64,000 nt of DNA, taken from contig QXVZ01004525.1 in assembly GCA_008931825.1 (NCBI GenBank), forward strand, positions 4,263 to 68,262, read 5' to 3'. Below the pieces are notes generated by a model. It was given only the letters and a program-made list of their open reading frames with translations. It made no database searches and was not told where the DNA came from. The DNA comes from Phallusia fumigata (lineage: Eukaryota > Chordata > Ascidiacea > Phlebobranchia > Ascidiidae). Each line of letters opens with the position of its first letter. The first letter of the stretch is position 1. A program made the translations under genes and the position numbers. This document shows positions 35,323 through 47,400 of the stretch, one piece after another.

Positions 35323-35826
35323 CAGATTTATTTTCTGCGCCGATACGTTGTCTGACAATTATCATCACCTCAGCCAATTACTGCTATTTTTACGCTTTTC
35401 TATTGAGAAAATTACCTTTTTTGATGAATATAATCAAGCTATTGATTGAGTAAGCAGAACAATTAATTGACAATTTTGTGTTTGAGTGCACCGTTTTCCA
35501 TTCATGATATATTCTTGTTATGTGCTGAATCAATTCAGAGATGTAAAAGTCCCCGAAAAAAAGTTTTACATGACTGTGCTAAATATTGCATTTGAAGCTA
35601 TATAATGATTCAGCAATTTATTTGTTTTCATTTGGCGATAAATTGAAAAACGTGTGAAAAGCTGTTTGATTTGGGACTATATTTCGTGTTTTTGAAGCTG
35701 TAACCTACTTATGCATTCCATAATATTTAACACGACTATTATGATCTCTTTAACAAGTTTGATGCATTGTTTAAAAATTGTGTGGTTGTGAATTATGATG
35801 TACTTAGCAGAAAATTTTAAATAAAA
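35323..35826. other. Short gap between FN3 receptor and DHRS1
   Basis: Only 504 bp separate the stop of one gene from the ATG of the next on the same strand. The only AATAAA in the gap is at 35820, directly before the DHRS1 ATG. A TTAGCAG acceptor-like site ends at 35810. Nothing else seen. Confidence 0.5.
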
Positions 35827-38407
35827 ATGCCCAACTTGCATGGCCAGGTGTGTATTGTTACTGGTGCATCGCGAGGTATTGGCAAGGGAATTGCATTGCA
35901 GCTTGTTGGATGTGGTGCAACCTGTTATATCACTGGTCGTAACATTGAAACCCTGCAACAAGTTGGAAAGGAGGTACATATAAAATTGGATTTTTTCAGC
36001 TACAAATTGATTCCAAATTTCAGTAAACAAACTTGGTATCTTAAAGCAGTCAAAATGTTTTATGTTATTAATTTAAAGATGATTCACCTCTGCAAATGTT
36101 AAGATTATCTAGAATAAACATACTGATTCTAACTTTTGGTTGTAAATAAAAGATGACATTTTATTAGTGCTAAATTATGTGCTGTGTACCATAATAGTAA
36201 GGATTACAACACATAGTTAGGGGTAACCGCTAATCAAACTGTTCACAAAAAAAAACAAAGTATAATGCAAGGATAAATAGCAAGTTTGCAACTAACCACT
36301 TTGTTGACATTATAGTGTTATGAAATTGAAGCTGATTTTAATAAACCATAAAAAAGTCTTCAGAACCATTGGACAAGGCAATCAAACATTTGTAAACGTA
36401 AGTGCTGCTTATGCACATATATATCTGTTTTAGTGTGAAGCAAGACGTTATGATGGAAAACTGATTCCAGTCAAATGTGATCATAGCAAAGATGAAGAAG
36501 TCACCCAGCTGTTTGAAAGGGTTAAGGCAGAACAGTGTGGGAGATTGGACTTACTTGTTAACAATGCATTTCAAGCTGTAAAGGTTGGTTATAAAATTAC
36601 CATATGTATGATTTGTATTGTCAACCTTAGATCAATCTGCTTGTTTATTACGACTCAGTGAAACTTTTGTCGCTAATTACTTGGTATTTTTAGATGATAA
36701 CGTCAAACACAACAAAGTATTTTTGGGATCTTGATCCTTTTGAATCGTGGGACGAAGTCAACAATGTTTCCTTGAGGTAGCAAAAAAAAATTTTTTTTGG
36801 TGTGACATTTTGAAATTGCTGACATTGCTGTTTTAGAAACAACTATGTTTGCGCCACACTGAGTACACGGCTAATGCTACCAAAACGAAAAGGTCTGATT
36901 ATTAACATTGGTTCATTTGGAGGTCTAACTTATTTGGTCAATCCTGTCTATGGAATTGGAAAGTGTGGAGTAAGGCATCATAATTAATGCTTGTTTTAAA
37001 ATTTGTACTGCTAAACATAGGATACCTTTCCTGAAGGGGATGCATTGTATTTACTTCCTATTTTCGGGTGGACATCAATTCGTTTGTACGTTTAGTGAAG
37101 AAAGTAGTACAAATTTGTTCATAGTTTTACACATTGTAATTGGGCATCTGTCCCCATAAATGTGGAATTTGAATTTAAACTTGTGTTTTGGGGGATGGTT
37201 AATAAATGATTGCAAGTTCGTCAGAATGCTGTCTACTTGATTTTTATTTTTCGTACCATGTATTTTATTTTCAAATCATTTACCACAGTTTGAGTTAAAT
37301 ATATTTAAGACACCACTGACATTTTCAGTTAAAATGTCAATGTGTCGATAGTATGACACCTGTGTTGAAAATCTGAAGTGTAAACCTTTTGGCATATGTC
37401 TGGTTATTTATTCAAATCACTTTGTTTTGTGTTGTGTCAGTCTAGCAAATAATTTACTGTCAATGTTTTTGTTGCCAGAATGACCGAATGGCCAGTGATT
37501 GCTCAGTTGAATTGAAGGATAAAAATATTGCATTTGTGTCATTGTGGCCAAGCGCTGTCAGAACAGAATTGATGATGGAATATATACAGAAGTTGGAAGA
37601 ACAGAATCATGTTGATTTCCAGGTATGTAATCTAATTGGTCCCACCTCAGCTAAGCATTTTTTTTATCTTGGTTGTAAAATACCAAAACTCGTTTCATGT
37701 GCCATTTGCCTAAAATACTTTTAAATCTTATGCCAGTAAATTATTATAATTTTGTTAAATGTCTATGAAATATCTTGCAAGGTCTGCAAATAAAAGCTGC
37801 AGAGAGAAAAAATAAATTTTATTGGTTTAAAAATTGCCTTTTCATTTGTGTTTAACTATACCACCATATGTTGCAGAAAACAAAATGGGTAATGGACAAT
37901 GGTGAAAGCCAAGAGTATGTTGGAAAATGTGTGAGTCATCTGCTTGGAGGTAAGGTTATGAAAGTAGCTCTAAATATGTAGATAAGGTTTTTAAAGATTT
38001 GTTCTTGTAGACAAAGATATCATGAAAGTTACAGGGAAAATCCTGTTGTCATGTGATTTAGCAGCTAAGTACAACTTTGTTGATGTTGATGGTACGTAGA
38101 ATGTAATGTGTGATTTTGTTTACAAAAAGTAGTGAGTGCAACTTAGAAGTACTGCCAGTGTATTCAGACAGAATATGGTTTTTCTTTTTTTAATTTTCTT
38201 TTTACATTTTACCTTTTTAATGCTGTCTTTTGTTTAGGCTCAACTCCTGTGAGTCCAAAAAGCTTCAAGATGATTGTAGTTGGAGCTGACCAAATATGGT
38301 TGAGCAAATTTATTCCATCATGGATTAGGTTGCCCACTTGGCTTTTTAAATGGCTGTTGCAGCTTGCTACTGTCGTTCAGGTCAAAGATAAAAGCAAATA
38401 CGAGTAA
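35827..38407 (+). CDS. DHRS1: Dehydrogenase/reductase SDR family member 1
   Basis: Seen: eight in-frame exons give 326 aa: 35827-35973, 36434-36583, 36694-36776, 36837-36969, 37479-37622, 37877-37949, 38011-38091, 38238-38407. The N-terminus GQVCIVTGASRGIGKG contains the cofactor-binding TGxxxGIG motif. LVNNAF matches the NNAG-type structural motif, and a Ser in INIGSFGG with YGIGK gives the catalytic S-Y-K set. The order and spacing, and blocks such as GIALQL, CVSLWP-like FVSLWP and the hydrophobic C-terminus, match vertebrate DHRS1 (313 aa). Known: DHRS1 is a membrane-associated NAD(P)H-dependent reductase of carbonyl and steroid-like substrates. A poly(A) signal AATAAA is at 38751. The start is the first ATG and aligns with the human N-terminus. 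Confidence 0.93.
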
Positions 38408-39723
38408 ATGGCCATATCACGTACAAAAAGTCAGTCAAAACAACCAGGCCAATGTTGTAGAATGATTTTCACATATAGTTAACAACACTTTGTTTTGCTA
38501 TCCTTAATAGGACAAACAGAAACAGTATAAAATATAATGTTTTGCTGTTTGAAAAGATTCATTTAAATTACACTATGGGTATGATTTTTCAATTTGTTTT
38601 TGTTAATAGAGCTAAGTTATATTGTGCATTGTTATCTACCTAACAGGCAAAAGAGTTTATGATTACTGAGCTACCTGCATTTGTATTTGCAATGTTTGAC
38701 TACATTTTTGTACATGCTGTAATTGTTTTACTTTTATGCATAAAACTTCAAATAAACTGTATTTGTTTAAACTGAAACTAACCAAGCCAACTTTGTGCTA
38801 TGCATTCTTTGTAACATTTTTACTTCCCAAATGACACCACAATTTTTCATTCTGTGCTATTCTGGTGCCTAATTGCAGTATTTGCCACTTCATTGTGCAA
38901 ATCAACTCTTTTCTGTGTGATATTTTAAAAACACGTTTTATATGCTAGACGTAGTGCTTTAAAGCTGTAGCATTCCAAGTTTTCAGTGCTTGGTGCATTT
39001 TACAGTGACCCCAATCGTTTCACCCTTAAAAACCCAAGAGGCAAAAATTTCCCTAAAACTTAGCATTCATCTTCAGTGTGTGTATAAAACAGGACATTAA
39101 GCAAGTTTTGGGAAGAGATATTACGCCGAGTGCCCAAAAGCTGTTGTACACAAAATCAGTAATTGCGTTGCTGGACCAGGCAGCACCAGACAGGAAAATG
39201 GTTTCGCTTTTGGTTGACTCGCCGCCGTCGCTCTCGTTATCCAACGGAGAAGCACGGTTGTCGCCAGCCGGTCTGTTTCCTTAAAACGGTGTCGGCGCGT
39301 GTGTGCCTGCGCACTTCTACGTTGCGGGCCGTGCACGCCGATAGCGCCGATAAAGGATGTCGGTGTCATATACTGTTACGAGCGACTGGCGTGCCAGTGA
39401 AGCGACAAGAGGAAGCCAAGCAAGGTGGGGGCAATCAGTAAAGTTAAGATTAAACTGAGCTTGTTTGTTTACAATATGTAGGGTTTTGGGGAATGAGTTT
39501 TTGTTTACATTAAAATCAAAAGTTTTTTCAGAGAAACTTGTGATTAAAGCATGCTAGCAAGGGAATAGTTTTGTGCAAATGTTTAATCAAACGTGCGTTT
39601 TAAGCGCACTGGTGTTGGTGATAAATTTTCATTTTATTAGAATAGTAAAACTCGTTCCAGTTTAGACGATCTTTACATTAGTGAGACAGATCAAACTAAA
39701 TTGTCACTATCATTTAGGCCCAA
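38408..39723. other. Intergenic region with a GC-rich block
   Basis: It contains the DHRS1 3' end and, at about 39110-39430, a clearly GC-richer, CpG-rich stretch in an AT-rich setting. The latter could be the promoter or a non-coding first exon of the downstream MADF gene. Overlapping ORFs in several frames there (39078-39284, 39163-39441 and a minus-strand ORF) share no family feature. Confidence 0.4.
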
Positions 39724-42652
39724 ATGCCAAGATCTTGTGCGATGACGCAATTTAATTTGCGGCTGATTGAACTTGTACGTGAGAACCCATCGTTGTATGA
39801 CATGACACTTGTTTCCTACAAGGATGATGAACTTAAGCATGGAATCTGGCAAAACATTGCCAAGACAATTGGTGAAAGCAGTAAGTGGCAAGGATGTTTT
39901 GTTGCTTAAGGCACCTTTGTGATATTTTGTTACAATTTTACCAGTTTGATTACATACCTATGTTTACTATAAGCACACAGTGTTTGATTAGTTACAAGTT
40001 ATTACTACAACTCTATCTGTTGTGTGGATTCATTTGTCCGTTTTCACATGGTCTTAATCTATGTTTATGGATTGGAGTGCTTAACATTTTTGTGGGTGGT
40101 TTGTTTTCAATTTTGACTGAAGTTTTTTTTCCGAAAAAAACAAAACAACTGTTTTTCCAATTTTAGTTGAAGTGTGTAGAAGAAGATGGAAGACATTTCG
40201 CACCAGGTTTCGAAAAGAATATCTAAAAATTGATGGCAATGCAATTACCACCAGCAAATGGGCATACTATGAACTATTAAGTTTTCTACAGGACCACCTT
40301 AGACCCATTGAGTAAGTACATGTACAAGTGTTTCTGTTGTTTATGGTTGCAACATTGTCTGTGTAACTTGTTGTTAACCCTCTAACTGCTGAATTCTTTT
40401 TCGCAAAATTCATCGCTTTGACAGGTCCCTACTTTTTTACTTCTCCTGCAATACCGGTAGGAGATAGCTAATAAGTTTCTTCGGCAAAGTTGTTCAGCTT
40501 GAAATTTTCTACAACTTTTCCTAAAAAAATTTTTTTGTGACGTCATCGCCGAATTGATGACGTCACGTCAAATTGTACATTTTGGAAAAAAACTAAATTT
40601 TAGACATATTTTGTCAAAAGTTGTCATACTAAGTTGTTTAGTAGGTCCTTTTCTACAAAATTTTATGTCATCTACCTCACTGACGTCATCAGTGCGATTG
40701 TGACGTCACAAAACCAATTTTTAGTTTTCCGCTGACTGTACTGCTATCCAAAAAAATAACAATTTTCTGATGTTTTGTTTGACTAAAATGATAATTTAGT
40801 TTGTTTTTCCAAATGATAATTAGTATAAACCCGACAAAACAAATACTTTGTGGTATTTTTATTACTTAACCAAGAACTTTGATTAAAAAAATGTACCAAA
40901 CATCACAAAAATATAAACAAGCAAAACTATAAATGGTAATAAGGACTAATTTTAAATTTTGGGCATATGTGGACAGATATACAGGAAAAAAAAACAATGG
41001 ACAGTGTGTTATAATGTTTATTAGATAATAAATTACATGATTCACACCGTGACAAAAATGACAGCCTCCCTAAAAATGAAGGATGTGGTATTGCAGGGCA
41101 CATAAAAAAACATAAAAACACACATTTGGTGATTGCATACAATTCCTTCATATTCAATTGGTTCTTTTTGTAATCCTGGAGCTCATAATATGATCGAGAA
41201 TTGGGGTAATGAGAAACTGCAGTGGAGATGCATGATCCATACTCGGGGCGGGCCACAAAAGCCAGCTGTTTTGCAAAAAGCAGTGATAGTTTGGCTGAAA
41301 TCAAAATCAACTGATTCCTACATCAACCCAGGCTCCTTTGAATTAGTTTTTGTTACTTTCTGTCACTTTGTTTTGTAGTTTTTTGTCTGTTTTGTGATCT
41401 CTTAGAACCATATACTGTAACCTCTGAGATTGGTACTTCCCAAGAAAAGGGACCCTATTTTTCATCTGAAGGCATTTGGGTTGTTGAAATGACAAATAAA
41501 CTGCTGATATCACTCACTTGCATTTGACAATAGAGCACAACAACTTCCTGAATCACTGTCTGCTTGCAAAAGCAAAACAGCTTCCCTAAAAGCAAATTTT
41601 CTCATCTTCTTCGTTTGTGTACAAGCCAAAACGTGAACAAAGACCTACAAAACGTCGGCAACGCACTAAAATAGTCTCCAAGCAGCCTTTAGAACTCACT
41701 CAAGCGCAAAATTTAACAAAAAAGAGTCAAAAAAAGTTAAAACTCAATATAGCATTTTTTCTTGGTTTGTTTTTTTCAATGAACTGTAACTATTTTTTTT
41801 CAAATATAAACCTATGTTTTTTTGTGGTTAAAAGCATACTTACATACATCCTCTTTCTAAAAAACCCCACATGTAGAAAAAACTCGCACTAATAAGCTCT
41901 CAATCGCAGTGTGAATAAGTGGTTGTCGTGGGGCGCATTTATGCGCCCGCCGCAGTTAAAGGGTTAAAAGCAATTTTGTTTTTTTACAGAACTGAAACCA
42001 ATTCATTCAATGGTAATCAGGAAAATGACACAAATGATGATATTGGTACCGGCGAGGACCTTGTAGATTTATTTGCGGGTATGTGTCCATAAGTAGATAG
42101 AATTATCCGGTGACACAATAATTTAAAAAGTATTGTTGCTAATAAAACAAGACTGGCTATCCAAATATTTTCCCAAATTACACTAAAAATGTCTGGTGTT
42201 GAAATTGTGTAAAGATTGTGTAATAGGTTTGCCCATTATTCATTAAGCCATCTTCACAAAGTTTTACTGTTGAAAAATTCAATTTAGGTAACAACGTTCA
42301 AGACATTACCGAAAAGACAGAAGTGGTTGCAACAGAAGAATACCCCATGCCGTGCATACAACAACAGCAGGAAACAGAACAAGATCGTTTCGATGCTCCT
42401 GTACTCATGTCTCGAAAGAGAAAGCGATCGTCGGAGATTCCAACTAGCATCTGGGAAACTCTGGCGCAAAACTGCAGTTTGCTAAACCAACTGGCCGACA
42501 AGCAGATAACGGCGCAGGCACAAGCCGCGGACGAGGCGGCAATGTTCGGGCTAGTTGTGGCGGCTAAGTTGCGAAGATTGAAAGACACTTCGAAGGCTGA
42601 AGTCAGTATTTTGAAAATATTAAACGAAGAAGTTGCCCGACAGACTACGTAA
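39724..42652 (+). CDS. MADF-domain DNA-binding protein with BESS-like C-terminus, 251 aa
   Basis: Seen: four in-frame exons: 39724-39880, 40167-40311, 41990-42078, 42288-42652. Residues about 8-100 form a MADF (Myb/SANT-like) domain: LIELVRENPSLYD, then IWQNIAKTIGES, RRRWKTFRTRFRKEY and the closing YYELLSFLQDHL. A basic patch RKRKRSS follows. The C-terminus (SILKILNEEVARQ after a hydrophobic run) resembles a BESS interaction motif. Known: MADF/BESS proteins such as Adf-1 bind DNA and recruit partners through BESS. Inferred: nuclear transcription factor or chromatin protein. The third intron (40312-41989) carries a piggyBac-like insertion. Confidence 0.85.
40378..41963. mobile_element. piggyBac-like element remnant, 1,586 bp
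   Basis: The ends CCCTCTAACTGC and GCAGTTAAAGGG are 12-bp inverted repeats with one difference. TTAA flanks both sides (40374-40377, 41964-41967), the piggyBac target signature. Autonomous elements are about 2.5 kb. Here no long transposase ORF remains; only fragments at 41133-41378 and 41617-41892 and on the minus strand at 40927-41310. Non-autonomous, inserted in the last long intron of the MADF gene. Confidence 0.75.
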
Positions 42653-44410
42653 TCACTCCAAAACGCGTGACTTTCTACCTTTTTCTGCCTTGGTTTTAAT
42701 TGCTGCTGTTTTCCTGTTACTAAGCAAAAAGTCAACAAAACTGCTGGGACATTTGCCATCAGTTGACAACATTAACGAAAGTTGCCCTGATGAGTAAAAA
42801 GTCTATTCACATTAAACGCCAGTATTTAGGATTTTACAGTCATCACAGTTGTATCAGAGTGTTTATCTACTTGCAAAGACATTCATCTGCGTTCGTTCGT
42901 TTTTTCTTGATTTTTACAAATATTTTTCGAAATTTGTGCTATCCGTATTAATGCGTTATTTTTCGGGGGTAGATGGATTAGTAAGTGGTTTGAAAATATT
43001 TTGCGATCACAAGCATTTACAAACCAAAAAGCAAAAACTAATATAAATTGATAAAACGTTACTATTACCGTACAGCTGGGTGGCAATGGCTCCTTCCTTC
43101 AAAACGTTAGTTAGGTACCAATAGAAGCTTTTAAAATTGCATTTCCAGTCAGTATAGAACAAAACTTAGACTTGCAATAAAATCTATAAGCTACACTTGA
43201 AACTTATCTGCTTGCAATAAAATATATAAGCTACATGCTGGTATTTGACCACTTGCAATGTCAAGGAAAAACGTTTTTACACAAATTCGACTGTTCAAAC
43301 GAATTTCGTCTGCCGCCATTTGCTCTATTTTAGGATTTCGGTGGTTGATTATGACGTCACTCCATTGCTACGCTTCAATAATTTTAATTAAGAGCTAATG
43401 TTTCCAGTTGATTGTTCACATTCGCGATGGGTCATTGTTGGCGCGCAGCTGTTTTGTTTGTTCAATCTTTTAACCATTACATATATTTTTGAATAAAATG
43501 TATTGTTCATGGTTATGGAATAGGAGCATTTCTACGTGGACAAATACTACGTAGATTAAAATTAGGTAAATGTGCTTCACGTTGACTTTGTATGTTTGTT
43601 GGTTTGTTTCAATTTTCTAGGTGGGTGGAAGTGGAATTACGTTTGAATGCGTTGTGCGTACAATATGTCCACCATGGTTTTACCTGCTTTACCGCAGTTC
43701 TGTTTTACAATCTTTCATTTAATATTTTTGAAGTTGGTGACTTGATGTTGAGTTGAGTTTATTTCACTCGTTAAAAGAAATCATAGCGACTCAGTGGCAC
43801 TACCACAATTACCAAGCCCAAAATAGCTCTGCAACTTTAAGACGTTAAAAGGTGCGAAAATAATGGAAGGCACAATTGGTGGATTAAGGTAGAACGTGCT
43901 GTAGCTACACCGTTATTGACTCATTACAAGGTTTTATGTGAAGGAGGCTCACAAGAGAATGAGTTTTGGCACATTGTCATAAATTTGACTAGGTAGGAGG
44001 GGAACATTGGTGGGACCAGCTGAGGGGGCTCAATACCAGCATACCTTATAAATATCTCTACTCATTCTGGGAAAGGGAGTGGGGTTTGACAGGAAAGAAA
44101 CCCAGTTTAGATCAACCCATTAGTTAGTTACTTAGTTTTTATCCACTTGGTGGGTTGGACCAATATCTCTTAAGTTTCTTGCTCGAAGCATTTTGACGCA
44201 GAGGAACATAAATTACAAAGTACTTTTTTTGTCCGCTACAGCTAAATATTTAAACTGATGGTAATGGCGGTGTGACACTGATTTAAGTCATGTACCTTAT
44301 AGGGTGAATTTTATTCTTTTAGACAAGCAGTCATAGAAAAACGTAGTGCTGTTTAAGTTGTTTATGGTGTGCTTGCTGCTTTGAATCTGCCACAACAAAT
44401 ATCCAACGTT
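42653..44410. other. Intergenic region
   Basis: It contains the MADF 3' end (an AATAAA occurs at about 43493) and a dispersed repeat copy (about 43745-44040). No gene-like ORF. Confidence 0.5.
43745..44040 (+). repeat. Dispersed repeat family 1, copy 1
   Basis: Ordered blocks AAATCATAGCGAC, CACAATTACCAAG, ACAATTGGTGGATTAAGGT, GTGCTGTAGCTAC and GAGGGGAACATTGGTG recur in the same order at 61950-62260 on the other strand. A shorter copy is at 45700-45805. It looks like a SINE- or MITE-type interspersed repeat; ends not defined. Confidence 0.6.
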
Positions 44411-47400
44411 ATGCCGCAAGAAGTGGGCTGCTGCACCAAATATTTTCTATTTTCCTTCAATGTACTATTTTGGGTGAGTTTTTTCTCTGTGTATAAAAGT
44501 GATCAAAATTTTGTTCAAACCAGTCAATGTTTTAACTTTTATCCTTTAGATCATTGGACTCACTCTTCTTGGTGCTGGAATATGGGCATGGAGTGAAAAG
44601 GTAGTGTTACCTATTTTTATCTTTACATCTTTAAAAGCTTCTTCATGCTAAATATATTGCTGGCAAACATGAACTTGACTTAAAATGTGTATTTTATTTC
44701 CAAAAAAAACATCATTGGGATGGTATAACTGAAAAATTCAACATCTCTGTATTGGTTTAGGGCTTTTTCGACAATCTATCAATCATCAGTTCATTGCCGA
44801 TCGACCCTGTTCTGATCATCATCATCATAGCCTTGGTCATGTTTATTCTAAGTTTTTCTGGGTGCATCGGATCTCTGAGGGAAAACATTGTCCTACTAAA
44901 GTTTGTGAGTAATTTCCTGATAAGTTTGGAAAGTTTTATGCCTTCTTTTATATGCTTTTGTATATATTACATTTGTACTATTGTCACATTAGCAGGTTAA
45001 TTGTAAGCTGAATTTTATGTGATGTTTAAAAGCTTTGGGTTTGCAGTAACAGCGATGAAGTAGTATACAACTGATGAAGCTTGTTTTGTGTTGTATGTGG
45101 TATAATTTGGAACATTAACTTTGACAGTAGAATTTACGAGTAGACAAAAAGTGGCATAGGTGGCTTAAAAACATGCAGACATGGATGAGTTTTGTATGTT
45201 ACAAATTTCCCCTCTGGTGCCTTTTTTTGTAAGGTTAGCAAAAAAAAACATGACCCCTGCTGGTCATTTATTGTTTTGTTGGTTATTAGTATTTTTTGAT
45301 GTAAAAATTTGCATTTTAACTACTTGCTCACAACATGTAAACCTATCTCTTCAAACAAAGACAAAATAAATGACCAGCATACCTTATGAATATTTTATGT
45401 TTCTCTGGTTGTTTGACTGCTCTTTGCTAAATCAGTGCAGTCCAAGTGAATTAGCATTGCAAAACTGTGTGGACTGTTACAAAGTTAAAATAGCGTAGAC
45501 CTCAATAAAACTTAATTAAGGCAAATGTCTGATTCGGTTGTTGGTTTGAATTTTAATTTTTGTGGTGTGATAAAATTTTATCTTCTAAAATTCGAAATTC
45601 TAGAATTTTGTTGCTTTGTGATAACCCTACACTGTGTATAGGCTTTGCCCATCAGATCTAGGGTAGTAATACACTTTTAATGATATACAGTATAAATTAG
45701 TTAAGTTGGCTTTATTGTGCTTGGTGAAAGAAATCATAGTGACACAATTGCACTAAAACAATCACCAAACTGGAAAAGACTGCACAGCGTAGTAAAGTTA
45801 TATGTAACCTTTTTTATATTTCACCAGAATTTTGATTGTTTCGTATTAATATACCATTGTAAAAACTTTTCTCATTATTCCTCAACCAAAATGTAGCAAC
45901 ATTTTGGCCAGTAAAGTTTTGTAGAGTCTTAAGACAGAGTTACAGTGATTTTATAAACACATCCACTTAATTCGGTCCTTCATTGTTCACCTTTACTGGT
46001 ATTAGATAATGGTAAACAAGAATTCAATGTTGTTTATCTGTCTGCTGACTGTGTTGTTAATTGTGTGTTTCCAAAGTCATCTAAAAAGTATTCATATGTG
46101 TGCGGAAGGTGAAAAACAGCTAGTAAATGCTGTTTGAATTCGCTTGCCAGACTTTTGGCTAATTTTTTCCCCATAAAATGCCAGTGCTTACTTGCCTACT
46201 AAATGTCATAGCATCAAACTAAACGTTCAATATACTAGGGTATGTACAACCGTACTCTCAACTTTAAAGTACCGACATCAACCAGCTTATGTATGACAGT
46301 CATTACGTCACCAACCTCGAATTAATGGCAAGTAATAAGCCTCAAGTGATTTCCTTGTCGTCATTGTCCGACGGGCGTGAAACGCTTTCCTGATCTATTT
46401 TAGAATTCACGTGATGACTGTAAGCTTGGATAAACGGTGCAGCGTAATATCAGCTGCTATCAAAGCAAAATGAACTGTCCCAAATTGATCTTATTGAAAA
46501 CCATGCCACATTCGCCGTTGAGTGTTGTTTTTTTGCTAGGTACCCATTGTTATATCGAAGTTAATGGTCCGGTGTAGGCTGTGGATAATTCTATTACTTG
46601 GCAATGTAGGCATTGTACAGTATAAACACAAGTTTAATGGCCTGGCGCACGCCATTTCTTTAACTTACAAACGTACACCACCTTGGAAACATGTTTTTTT
46701 TAGTTTAAGGGAGGGGCGTTTAAACCGCGCGATATGGAATGTAGATCCACTAAACCAATAAAACGTTTTAACTTACGATCCAGACGAAAATTATTTGAAG
46801 ACCGTCTACCCTCGCATAATTGTGTGTTACGCTTACTTTAGGAGAAGATACCTTTACCAAACTAAACTCTACATGTTGAGTCGCAGGTTGTGATGTTATT
46901 GTCACGTGACTATGACTAAGAGTTTGTATGGAAACGAACGGATCGTTGTCTGACGTCAATTGCTTACGGGGCATAACGCCCTAAACAACAAATCTGGTTT
47001 TCAGACGTCACAAGTACAAGCTGAAAATGTTTGTAAAGGCTATGACAAGTCGAATATCTTTAACAATGTTGTTATACTGCTTTGCTACTTTGCGAAACCC
47101 GTGCTGCTGTGCTCAAAACAGGATATTTCTAGCTTGGTTGATTGTCAAACGTTTTTGAAGATCAAAATCCTTAAAATATTGTAAATTTAACAACTGTAGA
47201 TACTTTGTGTTTGCTTTACTGTATGAAAACAGTGTTTAACTACCTTACTTACATACGAACCTTTGTTGAAACCCGCCCAAACGCATTCCGGATGAATGCT
47301 CTTTTGTGTGGGCAAGGGCTTTAAAAATTTATGGCTTGGTCCCATTCCACCCATTTTATAACCTTAAGCTGGAAATATTTACGGGATTTAATACAACTCG

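Noticed and set aside
39078-39441. GC-rich overlapping ORFs upstream of the MADF gene
   Set aside because: Three frames are open at once, as expected from GC content; no family motif and no clear splice link to the MADF start.
44369-44410. Upstream in-frame ATG for the tetraspanin
   Set aside because: The added 14 residues have no match in the family; the start at 44411 places the CC motif and TM1 as in TSPAN5.
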